Below, piece by piece: positions 49,252 to 58,843 of a DNA stretch of 64,000 nucleotides. Each line of letters begins with the position of its first letter. Positions within the stretch are counted from its first letter, which is position 1. The notes below the pieces were generated by a model. It searched no databases. It was not told where the DNA came from and saw only the letters and a program-made list of their open reading frames with translations. The position numbers and the translations under genes are program-made. The DNA comes from JAYREN01 sp963663375 (GTDB lineage: Bacteria; Acidobacteriota; Holophagae; Holophagales; Holophagaceae), in contig OY760195.1 in assembly GCA_963663375.1 (NCBI GenBank), forward strand, positions 1,674,001 to 1,738,000. The letters run 5' to 3'.

Positions 49252-50220
49252 TCACTCGACAGGGGCGGTTCCTGCCTTGGGCTTCCGGATCACGACCCAA
49301 CTGCTGCGGTCCCGCCGAGGCGCGAGGCCCTCGCCATGGCAGGCCGCGCAGGCCGCGAGATTCGCATCCTCGCCCCGCCAGTAGGCCCGCGCCGCGCCGC
49401 CCACTTCCCCGCGCCGGGCCTCGGGTACCTGGGGCCAATAGAAGGTGAACCGGGGTTTGCCCTGCCTGGTCTCCAGCGCGTAGAGGGGCCCGCTGTCCGG
49501 GCCGGGGCGACCCCAGCGATCCTCCACGCTGCTCATCACCAGCAGCGAACCCTCCGGCAGCTTTTCGCCCGCACGATATGCCCCTTCCGCACCGGGGCTT
49601 ACCCACACACGAATCCAGCGGTTGCCATGCTGGGGATTGCGCACCGGTTCGGCATGCATGGGCACCAGACTCAGGTAGTCCAGGGCGCGCAGGGGTGCCT
49701 TGGCTTCGGGATCGGCGGGCGGCACGGGAGGAATTGGAGACGCCACCTTGGCGGGTTCGACCTGTGGCACCGGTCGGCTCAGCCTGTGACCGTACCAAGT
49801 CGCACCCAGGATCGCCGCGGCCCAGAGTAGGCCCAGCAGCAGCGCGAGGAAACCCAGGCCCTGATGTTCTTCCCTGCGACGGAAGACGGCCTTGAGAGTG
49901 AGCACGCCCAGCAGCAGGCTCGAGGCCCCGAGCAACTGATGGAGGCGGAACGTGGCGGCCTCACCCACGCCCCTTGGCGCCATAATTAGGCCGGGTGCCA
50001 GCAGGTTGAGTTCTTTCGCGTGAAGGTACCCACTGATCACCGCGACCACGGAGAAGAGAACGCCTCCCCAGGCCAGGTAGCGGCAGGTGACCCACCAGGG
50101 GCGGATGCCCCGCCCCGCCCGCTGGGCGGAAACCAGGGCCAACGGTATGAAGACCGCGACAGCCACGGGAACGTGAACGAAAACCAAATGATTGTGGGCG
50201 ATCCAATCCATCCAGGACAT
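49252..50220 (-). CDS. Membrane protein with cytochrome P460-like/c-type haem domain
   Basis: The 322-residue protein starts with four hydrophobic helices (about residues 8-150), with His residues in NHLVFVHVP and FRLHQLLGA that could hold haem b, as in DUF2231-like proteins. A Pro/Ala linker leads to a periplasmic domain resembling cytochrome P460. That domain (FTFYWPQVPEARRG) ends in ACAACHGEGLAP, a CxxCH haem c-binding motif. It may carry electrons between the quinone pool and a periplasmic acceptor. Domain names are by pattern, not search. It is divergent from gmhA. Confidence 0.65.
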   Translation of the reverse strand: MSWMDWIAHNHLVFVHVPVAVAVFIPLALVSAQRAGRGIRPWWVTCRYLAWGGVLFSVVAVISGYLHAKELNLLAPGLIMAPRGVGEAATFRLHQLLGASSLLLGVLTLKAVFRRREEHQGLGFLALLLGLLWAAAILGATWYGHRLSRPVPQVEPAKVASPIPPVPPADPEAKAPLRALDYLSLVPMHAEPVRNPQHGNRWIRVWVSPGAEGAYRAGEKLPEGSLLVMSSVEDRWGRPGPDSGPLYALETRQGKPRFTFYWPQVPEARRGEVGGAARAYWRGEDANLAACAACHGEGLAPRRDRSSWVVIRKPKAGTAPVE

Positions 50221-50327
50221 GGTTGGAAAATCTCCGTGGGAATGTGGAATCTACTTTGACAGCCTTTGCGCAAGGAAGGCGTAAAATCCTGGCATCATCG
50301 CACCTTGCGCAGCCCCCGAGGCCACCC

Positions 50328-50894
50328 ATGAAATCCACCCTGCTCCAGCATGTTGAGGAATCCACCCTTCTGAAGCAGGCCTTCTTCCAGGCGGAGGCCG
50401 AGCGGATCGTGGCCCAGGCCCAGGACATGGCCGAACGCCTCAAACGGGGCTGCCGGATCCTGATCTGCGGCAACGGCGGCAGCGCCGCCGACGCCCAGCA
50501 CTTTGCCGCCGAGCTCTCGGGGCGCTACGTGAAGGAGCGCCGGGCCCTGGCGGGGATCGCGCTGACCACGGACACCTCGGCCCTCACGGCCATCGGCAAC
50601 GACTACGGTTTCGACCACGTCTTCAGCCGTCAGGTGGAGGCCCTGGGGCGCCCCGGCGATCTCCTGGTGGGCATCAGCACCAGCGGCAACAGCCCCAACG
50701 TGCTCCGGGCCGTGGAGGCCGCCCAGGCACAGGGCATGAAGACTCTGGGCCTGCTCGGCCGCGACGGCGGCAAGCTCAAGGCGGTCTGCGACGAGGCACT
50801 TGTGGTCCCGAGCCCCGTGACGGCGCGCATCCAGGAAGTCCACCAGATGATCTACCACTTCTGGTGTGAGGTCATCGACACCCACTTCGACTGA
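50328..50894 (+). CDS. gmhA: Phosphoheptose isomerase (SIS domain)
   Basis: The 188-residue protein is a SIS-domain isomerase with GNGGSAADAQHFAAELSGRY (about residues 45-64), GISTSGNSPNV near 115 and RIQEVHQMIYH near the C-terminus, the residues of GmhA. The enzyme converts sedoheptulose 7-phosphate to D-glycero-D-manno-heptose 7-phosphate, the first step of LPS core heptose synthesis. CCGAGG precedes ATG 50328. The hemW-like gene begins 6 nt after the stop, so they share a transcript without an obvious functional link. Confidence 0.92.
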   Translation: MKSTLLQHVEESTLLKQAFFQAEAERIVAQAQDMAERLKRGCRILICGNGGSAADAQHFAAELSGRYVKERRALAGIALTTDTSALTAIGNDYGFDHVFSRQVEALGRPGDLLVGISTSGNSPNVLRAVEAAQAQGMKTLGLLGRDGGKLKAVCDEALVVPSPVTARIQEVHQMIYHFWCEVIDTHFD

Positions 50895-50900
50895 GTGCCC

Positions 50901-52079
50901 ATGATCCCCGCCCTGGCGCCCCACCTTCCCGGCCTGCGCCGAGCCGCCCAGGCAGAGCCTCTGGGGCTCTACATCCACATTCCCTTCTGCAAGGATCGCT
51001 GCACCTACTGCTCCTTCGTGACCACCCGGGATACAGAGCTGAAGGCCGCCGCCCTGGCGCGTCTGGCGGCGGATCTGCGGCTCTGGGGGCAGACCCTGGG
51101 GCGCCCTGGGGTGGACACCCTCTACTTCGGCGGCGGTACGCCATCCATCCTGTCCGCGGATGAGCTGGCTGGGCTCATGGGATGCGCCCGGGAGGCCTTC
51201 GATCTGGGGCCTTTGCGGGAAGCCACCCTGGAGGCCAATCCGGGGACCATCGACCTGGCTTGGCTGAAGGCAGCTCGGCGCCTGGGCTTCGATCGCCTGA
51301 GCTTTGGCGTGCAGACCCTGGACGACGGCCTGCTCCAGCATCTCGGCCGCATCCACAACGGCGCCGAGGGACTGGATGCCCTGCGCATGGCCCAGGTCGC
51401 GGGGTTCCGGCGCCCCAGCGCGGATCTCATGGTGGGCATCCCCGGCCAGGATCTGGATCGGGTGCTTTCCGATGCGCGAACCCTGGCGTCGGCGGGCGCC
51501 ACCCACCTCTCCGTCTACATGCTCGACCTGGACAAGAACTGCCCCCTGAAGGCCCAGGTGGACGCCGGAAGGCTCCAGTTGCCCTCCGAGGATCAAGTCG
51601 CCGATGTCTTCGAGGCCCTCCAGGCCGAGCTGCCCAACCTGGGCCTGGAGCCATATGAGATCAGCAACTTCGCCCAACCCGGTGAAGCCTCGCTCCACAA
51701 CACCCGCTACTGGGAGCGCCGCCCTTACCTGGGACTGGGTCCCAGCGCCGCCAGCCACTTGGATCGCTGGCGCTGGACCGAAAGCGGCATCATCCAGGCC
51801 TGGGCCGAGGGGCGCGGCACGGCCGAGGTGCAGGAGCTGGATGCCGCCGCGGATCTCGCCGAAATTCCCCTGCTGGGCCTGCGCATGCATCGCGGCGTGA
51901 ACTGGGAGGAGCTTCGGGCCCGGGCCGAGGTGATTCATCGGCTGGACCTCGTGGAGGCCTGGGAAGCGGCCCTGGAGCCCTTTCTCAAACACGGCCTCCT
52001 GGCACGCGAGGGCCCATTCATCCGCTTTACCAACCGGGGCATGCTGCTAAGCAACACGGTGCTGGAGACCTTTGTCTGA
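50901..52079 (+). CDS. hemW: HemW/coproporphyrinogen III oxidase-like radical SAM protein
   Basis: The 392-residue radical SAM protein has the cluster motif CKDRCTYC preceded by YIHIPF, the signature of the HemN/HemW family. TLYFGGGTPSIL, EANPGTID and RLSFGVQTLDD follow. HemW lacks the Cys that follows the cluster motif in HemN (CxxxCxxCxC); here the cluster is followed by SF, so it is HemW-like and more probably a haem chaperone than an oxidase. ATG 50901 is preferred over GTG 50895. Near-overlap with gmhA implies co-transcription. Confidence 0.88.
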   Translation: MIPALAPHLPGLRRAAQAEPLGLYIHIPFCKDRCTYCSFVTTRDTELKAAALARLAADLRLWGQTLGRPGVDTLYFGGGTPSILSADELAGLMGCAREAFDLGPLREATLEANPGTIDLAWLKAARRLGFDRLSFGVQTLDDGLLQHLGRIHNGAEGLDALRMAQVAGFRRPSADLMVGIPGQDLDRVLSDARTLASAGATHLSVYMLDLDKNCPLKAQVDAGRLQLPSEDQVADVFEALQAELPNLGLEPYEISNFAQPGEASLHNTRYWERRPYLGLGPSAASHLDRWRWTESGIIQAWAEGRGTAEVQELDAAADLAEIPLLGLRMHRGVNWEELRARAEVIHRLDLVEAWEAALEPFLKHGLLAREGPFIRFTNRGMLLSNTVLETFV

Positions 52080-52175
52080 TCCAGATGTTTCGAGTTTCAT
52101 AGATTCAGCCGTGACCCAGTCGTGTCGAAACAGAAGAAAGGCCCTTGCCCTCCAGCCGGAGATCCCCCCGCCACC

Positions 52176-54425
52176 ATGAATGAGCGAATCGAAGACCTGG
52201 AGCGGTACCGCGTGATCTTTGACCACGCTCCCCTGGGCATCTTTCACTTCGACCCAGCGGGCACCATCCATGCGTGCAACGAGGCCTTCGTCCGCCTGAT
52301 CGGCTCCAGCCAGGAGGCGCTGCGGGACTTCAACATGCTGGCGCGAGTCAACCATCCGGAGGTGCTCCGGGTGGTGCGGGAGGCCCTGGAGGGTCAGGCG
52401 GGCTTCTACGAAGGCCCCTACCACTCCGTCACCGGGGATCGCCCCGCCACCATACGGCTGCGTACCTACCCCCTGCGCACGGCGCAGGGCGAGTCCTTGG
52501 GCGGCCTAGGACTGGTGGAAGACCTGACATTGTCCTCGCGCCTCGAGGCCGGCTACCGCGCCCTGGTGGAACAGGCCGCCGACGCCATCCTGGTGGGCGA
52601 TCCCCAGGGCAGGATCATCGACGCCAATTCCCGCGCCACCCTCCTGACGGGGTATTCCGCCGAACAGCTCCTCGGCCTGCATATCGGCCAGCTGTTCAGC
52701 ACCAATACTCTGGAGAAGCGTCCCCTGCGCTTCGACCGTCTCAACCAGGGAGAAAGCATCACCACGGAGCGGCTGATCCAGCGCGCGGATGGAGTCGCCA
52801 CCCCAGTGGAGATGAATTCCATCCGCCTGCCCGATGGTCGCTACCAGGCGATCCTGCGCGATCTTTCGGAGCGGATAGCCGCTGAGCGGCAGCTCCGGGA
52901 AACGGAAAAGCGCTACCTGGATCTCTTCACCAACACCCCCGACAACCTCTTCTGGGTGGCCGTAGAGGCCGATGGACACTTCCGTGTGGAGGATGTCAAT
53001 CCCGCCCAACTGGCCGCGCTGGGGCTGTCCAAGGACGCGATCATCGGCAAGCACCTGGAAGAATTCCTGCCCAGCCCCATCGCGGAATCTATCCTGGGCC
53101 ACTACCGGCAATGCGTGACCAGGGGCGAACCCCTGACCTACGAGGAATCCGCCGACCTGCCCCAGGGGCGCCGCTGGTTCCAGACGCTGCTCGTGCCCAT
53201 CCGGGACGACCAGGGCGTCATTCGCCATCTGGTGGGGTTCTCCCGGGACACCACCCAGCGAAAACTCACTGAAGCCGCCCTGGAGCAGGCCTCCAAGCTG
53301 GAGAGCCTGGGGGTCCTCGCCGGAGGCATCGCCCACGATTTCAACAACCTGCTCACCGCCGTGCTGGGCAACATCAATCTGGCCCAACTCCAGCTCGGGG
53401 AACTCTCCCCCGCCCTGCCCTTCCTGGAGAACGCCGAAAAGACGGTGCTGCGTGCCGCGGAGCTCACCCAGCAGATGCTGGCCTACTCCGGCAAGGGCCG
53501 CTTCGTGGTGCATCCCCACGACCTCAACAGGGTGGTGGAGGAGATGGTGCACCTGCTCCAGGTCACCATCTCGAAACGGATCACGCTTCGCTTCAACCTG
53601 CGGCCGGATCTGCCGGCGGTGGAAGCCGACGCGGCCCAGATCCAGCAGGTGGTGATGAACCTGGTGACCAACGCCAGCGACGCCATCGGGGATGCCGACG
53701 GCGTCATCGTCCTGACCACGGACCTCCAGGAGCTCGACGCGGGCGATCTCGCCCAGGACCTGTCCTCCCAACGCCTGTGCCCGGGGCGCTACGTGGTGCT
53801 GGAAGCCCGCGACACCGGTTGCGGCATGTCGGCGGAGGTGATGGCGCGCATCTTCGATCCCTTCTTCAGCACCAAGGCCACGGGCCGGGGATTAGGTCTC
53901 TCAGCCATGCTGGGCATCCTTCGTGGCCACCGTGCAGGCATCCGGATCACCAGCCAACCTGGAGGCGGAAGCACCTTCCGGCTCTTCTTCCCTGCCTCGA
54001 CAGAGCCCTCGCTGCAGCGTGAAGGCGCCACGGGCCTTCCGGTCCAACGGTTCTCCGGCCTGAGCCTAGTGGTGGACGATGAGGAGGCCCTGCGGGAGAC
54101 CGCCGCCGCGGCCCTGAAGACCCTGGGATTCGAGGTGCTCACGGCCCGAGATGGCGTGGAAGCCGTGGAAATGGTAGCGGCCCGCCCGGAGGCCTTCCAA
54201 CTCGTCCTGCTGGACCTCACGATGCCCCGAATGGATGGGCGCCAGGCCTTCCAGGCCCTGCGGCGTCTGCGCTCCGACCTCCGCATCGTGCTCTCCAGCG
54301 GCTACAGCGAACAGGAGACCGTCCAGGCATTCCTGGGCCAGGGCCTCGCGGGCTTCATCCAGAAGCCCTACACCCTCCAGGAGCTGGGGCGGACCGTGGC
54401 CGAGGCCATGGCGCAGGAGTCATGA
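52176..54425 (+). CDS. Hybrid sensor histidine kinase with three PAS domains and a receiver
   Basis: The protein of about 749 residues has three PAS domains (residues about 5-110, 115-235 and 245-370). A HisKA-like helix with the phospho-His in GGIAHDFNNLLTAVLG follows, then an HATPase (NLVTNASDAIGD, DTGCGM, GRGLGLSAMLG), and a C-terminal receiver with Asp in VLLDLTMPRMDG. There is no membrane segment, so it senses cytoplasmic signals. The start may be ATG 52176 or GTG 52122; the protein-like sequence begins near MNERIEDLERYR. No phosphotransfer partner is adjacent. It is separated from the following LytS gene by about 220 nt. Confidence 0.88.
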   Translation: MNERIEDLERYRVIFDHAPLGIFHFDPAGTIHACNEAFVRLIGSSQEALRDFNMLARVNHPEVLRVVREALEGQAGFYEGPYHSVTGDRPATIRLRTYPLRTAQGESLGGLGLVEDLTLSSRLEAGYRALVEQAADAILVGDPQGRIIDANSRATLLTGYSAEQLLGLHIGQLFSTNTLEKRPLRFDRLNQGESITTERLIQRADGVATPVEMNSIRLPDGRYQAILRDLSERIAAERQLRETEKRYLDLFTNTPDNLFWVAVEADGHFRVEDVNPAQLAALGLSKDAIIGKHLEEFLPSPIAESILGHYRQCVTRGEPLTYEESADLPQGRRWFQTLLVPIRDDQGVIRHLVGFSRDTTQRKLTEAALEQASKLESLGVLAGGIAHDFNNLLTAVLGNINLAQLQLGELSPALPFLENAEKTVLRAAELTQQMLAYSGKGRFVVHPHDLNRVVEEMVHLLQVTISKRITLRFNLRPDLPAVEADAAQIQQVVMNLVTNASDAIGDADGVIVLTTDLQELDAGDLAQDLSSQRLCPGRYVVLEARDTGCGMSAEVMARIFDPFFSTKATGRGLGLSAMLGILRGHRAGIRITSQPGGGSTFRLFFPASTEPSLQREGATGLPVQRFSGLSLVVDDEEALRETAAAALKTLGFEVLTARDGVEAVEMVAARPEAFQLVLLDLTMPRMDGRQAFQALRRLRSDLRIVLSSGYSEQETVQAFLGQGLAGFIQKPYTLQELGRTVAEAMAQES

Positions 54426-54643
54426 TCTCGATCCTTCGTGGTTTCTGCGAGAAGAGTCGGCAGGCCGATGCGCTTCAGTGAATATTCCAGAACCGTCCAA
54501 TGATCCTGGCCGCTGGATCCCACCTTTTGACCGTTCAAGGGAACGACACGACCTGCGGCAAGCTCGGCAGCCAGGAGCTCCCCAGTTGTCTTTAACCTGA
54601 GGACCAACTTGTCGTGGCGATGCCCGCTACCCATGGAGGCCTG

Positions 54644-55753
54644 ATGAGCCTTGATTTCAGTCCGCGTTTACCTCGCTGGATGTTTTTTCTGCTTCGCCTT
54701 CTGGCCACCCTCGCGCTCTTCGCCCCCTGGGATTATCGATTCGAGGCCGTGAGTTTCAGGTTCGAGGATCTCGATCCAGCCCTGGTGAAGGCCGCCCAGG
54801 CCCAAGGCTGGAACCTGGTCGATCCGGCCATCTGGCCGACCGCAGGAGGAACGCTTGTCCGCATTGGAATACTGGCCCTCTTGCTGGGTTCACTCTGGTG
54901 TGGCGTTGCCCTTCTTCGACATCAGGTCCAACGAAAGTTCGGCGCGGGCTGGGCCTTCCTCGGTCTGGTTCCAAGTGTCGTGGGTCTTTTCATCGCGGCA
55001 AGATTGATCGTGAGTCAGTTCTTCCCAGATTTCGCTGGCCTCTATGGAAGTGGTTACCCCGTGTGGGGGGGATGGGTCCACTCGACTGCCTTGGGGGCAG
55101 AGGGCGTGTTCTTTCGCTCGGTGATCCTTGTCCTGGCGATCCTGGCCATCGAGGGTGCGCTAATGGGCCTGGAAGCCCAGCGGGGCCTGCGGGAGGCCAG
55201 GGAGGTGGCCCTGCGATCAAAGTTGGCACCCCACTTTCTCTTCAACGCCCTGAACACCCTTCACGCCCAGATCGAAAAAGATCCAGCGGGAGCCCAGGCA
55301 ACCACCGAGCGACTGGCGGGGCTTTTCCGCCAGGTGCTGGAGGTGACCAACGCTCCCACGATTTCACTGGGTCGTGAACTCGCCTTTGTAGAGGGCTACC
55401 TGGGCATCGAGCAGGTTCGCCTGGGCGAGCGCCTGAAGGTACAGATCCGGGTGCCCGAAGAACTCCTAGGTTGCGCGATTCCCGTATTCGCCCTGCAGGT
55501 GCTAACGGAAAATGCAGTCAAGCACGGTGTTGCGCCCAGGGAAGACGGAGGTGAGTTGCGGATCATCGCCCACCAGGAGGGACGGCGCCTGATCATCACC
55601 GTAGAAGACCCTGGAAATGGCTCCACCCTGGGAACCAAGGGTTGCGGCACCGCCCTCGAAAACCTCCGCCGCCGCCTCGCGCACCCGAGGGACCTGACGA
55701 TGGAGTCAACCAGCATCGGCCACCGAGTCAGCTTCGTCTGGGCCCAGCCATGA
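54644..55753 (+). CDS. LytS-type membrane histidine kinase
   Basis: The 369-residue protein has four hydrophobic segments in residues 10-180, then a His_kinase domain with APHFLFNALNTL (phospho-His at about residue 203). Its HATPase has VLTENAVKHGV and degenerates after that, as is common in the LytS group. It should phosphorylate the LytTR regulator encoded at 57060. GGAGG precedes ATG 54644. The 3' end overlaps the next gene as ATGA, so the kinase and the unknown exported protein are translationally coupled. 54426-54643 shows no gene. Confidence 0.86.
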   Translation: MSLDFSPRLPRWMFFLLRLLATLALFAPWDYRFEAVSFRFEDLDPALVKAAQAQGWNLVDPAIWPTAGGTLVRIGILALLLGSLWCGVALLRHQVQRKFGAGWAFLGLVPSVVGLFIAARLIVSQFFPDFAGLYGSGYPVWGGWVHSTALGAEGVFFRSVILVLAILAIEGALMGLEAQRGLREAREVALRSKLAPHFLFNALNTLHAQIEKDPAGAQATTERLAGLFRQVLEVTNAPTISLGRELAFVEGYLGIEQVRLGERLKVQIRVPEELLGCAIPVFALQVLTENAVKHGVAPREDGGELRIIAHQEGRRLIITVEDPGNGSTLGTKGCGTALENLRRRLAHPRDLTMESTSIGHRVSFVWAQP

Positions 55754-56949
55754 TGCCCGCCCTGAAAAGGATTCTTCCGCACCTCTGCACCCTTGCCCTC
55801 GCGGCCCAGTCACCTCCCCTTCTGCGCGGCCCCCAGGTGTGGGAAGGGGACCGCACGGTGCTCACGGCCCTGGACGAGGATCACACGCTTTCCTTCATAT
55901 CCCGGAGTCGGGACTCCCTGGTATCCATTGCCCCTAAGGGCCAGCCCGCTCTAGAACTTCGCCTACCTCCAAACCTGCGCTGGCCCAGGGTGAGTCACTG
56001 GAAGCAGCGCTCCTTCGCCTACGGTTTCCCCGCCCATCCGGCCTGGCATTTCCCTGACCTGGGGAGACAGGCCTGGAGCTTTCCACCCAAGGCGTTCGAC
56101 AAGGCTTACGAGCACGCAGAGAGCCATCTCTACCAATCCTCGGATTTCCGAACCTGGCAACTGCTGGGGCGGTACCGCCCTGAGGAGGACGCCCACGGCA
56201 AGCTCCGGGAGATTCTGCCTCTGGAAGATGGCTCGTTCCTGGCCTTCGGGATTTTCGGGTTCTGGGAGCTGGACCGATCCAGCCCCGTGGCGCGCTATTA
56301 CCTGGATGGACGGGGACATCTGCGGTTCAAGGGGCTGATCGAACTGGGCTCCGGAGGCCTCCTTGAAACAATCCCCCACCCCACCCTGCCGGGACAAAAA
56401 TCGACCCGGGCCAAGGCAGGATACGAAGGTATCGAACGACAGGATTGGGTAACGGCTCGCACCCGAGGAGGGCTCGTGCTGATCCACCGGGGCGGCTGGT
56501 TCTTCGTGCTGGATAACCATGATGGCCGCCAGTTGCGGGAAGGGCGCATTCCAGCCCCCAAGGGCACGAAGTTGCGCGTTCTCGATGCAGAACCCGACAC
56601 AGCGGGGCGTATTTTACTGGCCTCGACCCACCTTCGAGGAAGGAACGAGGCTACGCTGGCACCCTTCCCGCAACCCCGAGATAGCGAATCCCTTCGCCTA
56701 GCCCGAAGCATGATGCTGCTGAAGGGCGGAAACCCCAGCCTCAGCAATGATCTGGAAGGGGCCACTCCCATTACCTGGCATCACCTTGAACCGGCCTCGG
56801 GCCGATTGACCCAGGTGGCACCCCCGGAAAACGTGTCCACCGAACTCCGCGACCGCGAAGCCCGCTGGACTTTCTGTTTCACGATCCGTCCCGATGGCAA
56901 CCTGGAAGTGTTCCAACGACCTGCCAAGTGGCTGCGGCTCGGCCTCTGA
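55750..56949 (+). CDS. Exported protein of unknown function between LytS kinase and LytTR regulator
   Basis: The 399-residue protein begins MMPALKRILPHLCTLALAAQ, a likely signal peptide, and then forms a beta-strand-rich domain with many Trp, Arg and Gly residues and no recognised motif; the strand repeats could make a propeller. ATG 55750 overlaps the kinase stop. Conserved placement between a kinase and its regulator suggests a periplasmic sensor or a regulated target. Only context supports this; the family is unknown to me. Confidence 0.6.
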   Translation: MMPALKRILPHLCTLALAAQSPPLLRGPQVWEGDRTVLTALDEDHTLSFISRSRDSLVSIAPKGQPALELRLPPNLRWPRVSHWKQRSFAYGFPAHPAWHFPDLGRQAWSFPPKAFDKAYEHAESHLYQSSDFRTWQLLGRYRPEEDAHGKLREILPLEDGSFLAFGIFGFWELDRSSPVARYYLDGRGHLRFKGLIELGSGGLLETIPHPTLPGQKSTRAKAGYEGIERQDWVTARTRGGLVLIHRGGWFFVLDNHDGRQLREGRIPAPKGTKLRVLDAEPDTAGRILLASTHLRGRNEATLAPFPQPRDSESLRLARSMMLLKGGNPSLSNDLEGATPITWHHLEPASGRLTQVAPPENVSTELRDREARWTFCFTIRPDGNLEVFQRPAKWLRLGL

Positions 56950-57059
56950 GTTGAAATGATGGAGCTGGAGTGATCGTGAGACCCACCCATGGATGACTCG
57001 ACATATCGAACACAGGGCACAGCACTGGCGTCCATGCCGGTACCCACGGAGCGCCGACC

Positions 57060-57743
57060 ATGATTCGCGTCGTGGTTGTGGAGGATGAGCCCCTGGCCCG
57101 ACAGCACCTGATCGACCTTCTTGGGGAGCTCCCAGGATTGAAGGTCGTATGTGCCGCCACCAATGGGCGCATGGGCCTCGCCGCCATCGCCGAGCACAAG
57201 CCTGATGTGGTTTTCCTGGACATCGAGATGCCCGGGATCAAGGGCACAGAACTCATGCATCTACTGCCCGAGCCGAAACCCGCCATCGTTTTCGTCACGG
57301 CCTTTCCTCAGCACGCAATCGAGGCCTTCGCTGGGGGAGCCGTGCATTACCTGTTGAAGCCTATCTCACGCATCGGTGTGGCACAGGCCCTGGCCCGCAT
57401 TCGCCCCAAGGGCGACCCGATGCAGAAGGAATGGCTGCGCATCCCCGTGAGGCGGAAGAGTGGCACGCGCCTTCTGAAACCGGAAGAAGTCGAGGCCCTG
57501 GTGGCTGACCTGGGCGACTGCACCGCCTGGACCTCGGAGGGACGACTACCCGTGGACGGTTCGCTGTCCCACTGGGAGGAGCGCCTCGCGGAACACGGGT
57601 TTCTGCGGGTCCATCGCAACGCCCTGGTGCGGTTGGACGCGGTACGCGAGATCGGCGCCGAGGACGAGCTGCGACTCACCTCGGGTTGCCTGACTATCAG
57701 TCGACGACGAATGGAAGAGGTCAAGAAGGCGCTGGGCATCTGA
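57060..57743 (+). CDS. LytTR-family response regulator
   Basis: The 227-residue protein has a receiver domain with VVEDEPLARQ, phospho-acceptor Asp in VVFLDIEMPG (about residue 54) and Lys in LLKPISRIG, then a LytTR DNA-binding domain ending with FLRVHRNALVRLDAVREI. It is the probable target of the LytS-type kinase at 54644, 110 nt beyond the exported unknown. It is about 35 residues shorter than the LytTR regulator at 33794 and shares only family motifs with it. The 36-nt gap to the aminopeptidase gene may allow read-through. Confidence 0.88.
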   Translation: MIRVVVVEDEPLARQHLIDLLGELPGLKVVCAATNGRMGLAAIAEHKPDVVFLDIEMPGIKGTELMHLLPEPKPAIVFVTAFPQHAIEAFAGGAVHYLLKPISRIGVAQALARIRPKGDPMQKEWLRIPVRRKSGTRLLKPEEVEALVADLGDCTAWTSEGRLPVDGSLSHWEERLAEHGFLRVHRNALVRLDAVREIGAEDELRLTSGCLTISRRRMEEVKKALGI

Positions 57744-57780
57744 GCGGCAACCAAGGATCATCACCCGTGGAGGTTGCATC

Positions 57781-58752
57781 ATGCCCCAGCTCGTCAAGGA
57801 TCCTCTCACCTGGTTGTACCCGCCCGTGGAGGCCTACCGCACGGGGCGGCTGAAGGTGGGCGATGGCCACGATCTCTACTTTGAAGAGAGCGGCAATCCC
57901 CAGGGCAAGCCGGTGGTCTTCCTGCACGGAGGGCCGGGGGGCGGCTCCGATCCCAAGCAGCGGCGCTTCTTTCACCCCGGCAAATACCGGATCGTGAACT
58001 TTGACCAGCGCGGCTGCGGCCAAAGCACGCCCTACGCCAACCTTGATGCCAACACCACCTGGGATCTGGTGGCCGATATCGAGCGGCTGCGGGAGCACCT
58101 GGGCATCGATACCTGGCAGGTCTTCGGCGGGAGCTGGGGTTCCACCCTGGCCCTGGCCTACGCGGAAAAGCATCCCAACCGGGTCTCCGAGCTGGTGCTC
58201 CGCGGCATCTTCCTGCTGCGCAAGCAGGAGATCGATTGGTTCTACCAGCGCGGGGCTTCTATCCTCTACCCCGACGCCTGGGAACCCTACTTGGCCCACA
58301 TCCCCGAGCCGGAGCGCGGCGACCTCCTGAAGGCCTATCACACGCGCCTCACCAGCTCCGACTCGCAGGTGCGGCTGGCGGCGGCCAAGGTGTGGAGCGG
58401 CTGGGAGGGGGCCACCTCCAAGCTGATTCCCGATGCGGATTTCAGCGGTCATTTCGAGGAGGACGAATTCGCCCTGGCCTTCGCGCGCATCGAGTGCCAC
58501 TACTTCGCCCACAAGGGCTTCTTCGAGACGGATGACCAGCTGCTGCGGGATGCCCACAAGATCCGCCACATCCCCGGCGTCATCGTGCAGGGCCGCTACG
58601 ACGTGGTGTGTCCCATGGAGAGCGCCTGGGCCCTGCACCGCGCCTGGCCCGAGGCCGACTTCATCATCACGCCCGACAGCGGCCACAGCGCCTTCGAGGC
58701 CCCCAACAGCCGCGCCCTGGTGGCCGCCACGGACAAGTTCGCGGGGTTCTGA
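57781..58752 (+). CDS. pip: Prolyl aminopeptidase (alpha/beta hydrolase)
   Basis: The 323-residue protein matches prolyl iminopeptidase in length and motifs: FLHGGPGGGSDP oxyanion loop, FDQRGCGQSTP, nucleophile Ser in FGGSWGSTLALAYA (about residue 113), catalytic Asp in VQGRYDVVCPM and His in DSGHSAFE. The enzyme removes N-terminal proline from peptides in the cytoplasm. GTGGAGG precedes ATG 57781. It lies at the end of the LytS/LytTR locus but is likely a housekeeping gene. Confidence 0.93.
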   Translation: MPQLVKDPLTWLYPPVEAYRTGRLKVGDGHDLYFEESGNPQGKPVVFLHGGPGGGSDPKQRRFFHPGKYRIVNFDQRGCGQSTPYANLDANTTWDLVADIERLREHLGIDTWQVFGGSWGSTLALAYAEKHPNRVSELVLRGIFLLRKQEIDWFYQRGASILYPDAWEPYLAHIPEPERGDLLKAYHTRLTSSDSQVRLAAAKVWSGWEGATSKLIPDADFSGHFEEDEFALAFARIECHYFAHKGFFETDDQLLRDAHKIRHIPGVIVQGRYDVVCPMESAWALHRAWPEADFIITPDSGHSAFEAPNSRALVAATDKFAGF

Positions 58753-58843
58753 TCCCGCCGCGCATCCTATGGGCAGAACTCCGGCCTACCAGTAACCTGG
58801 AAGGTCGCAGACCCTCTGCCCTGAGGGCCCAAGGGAGAAACGC

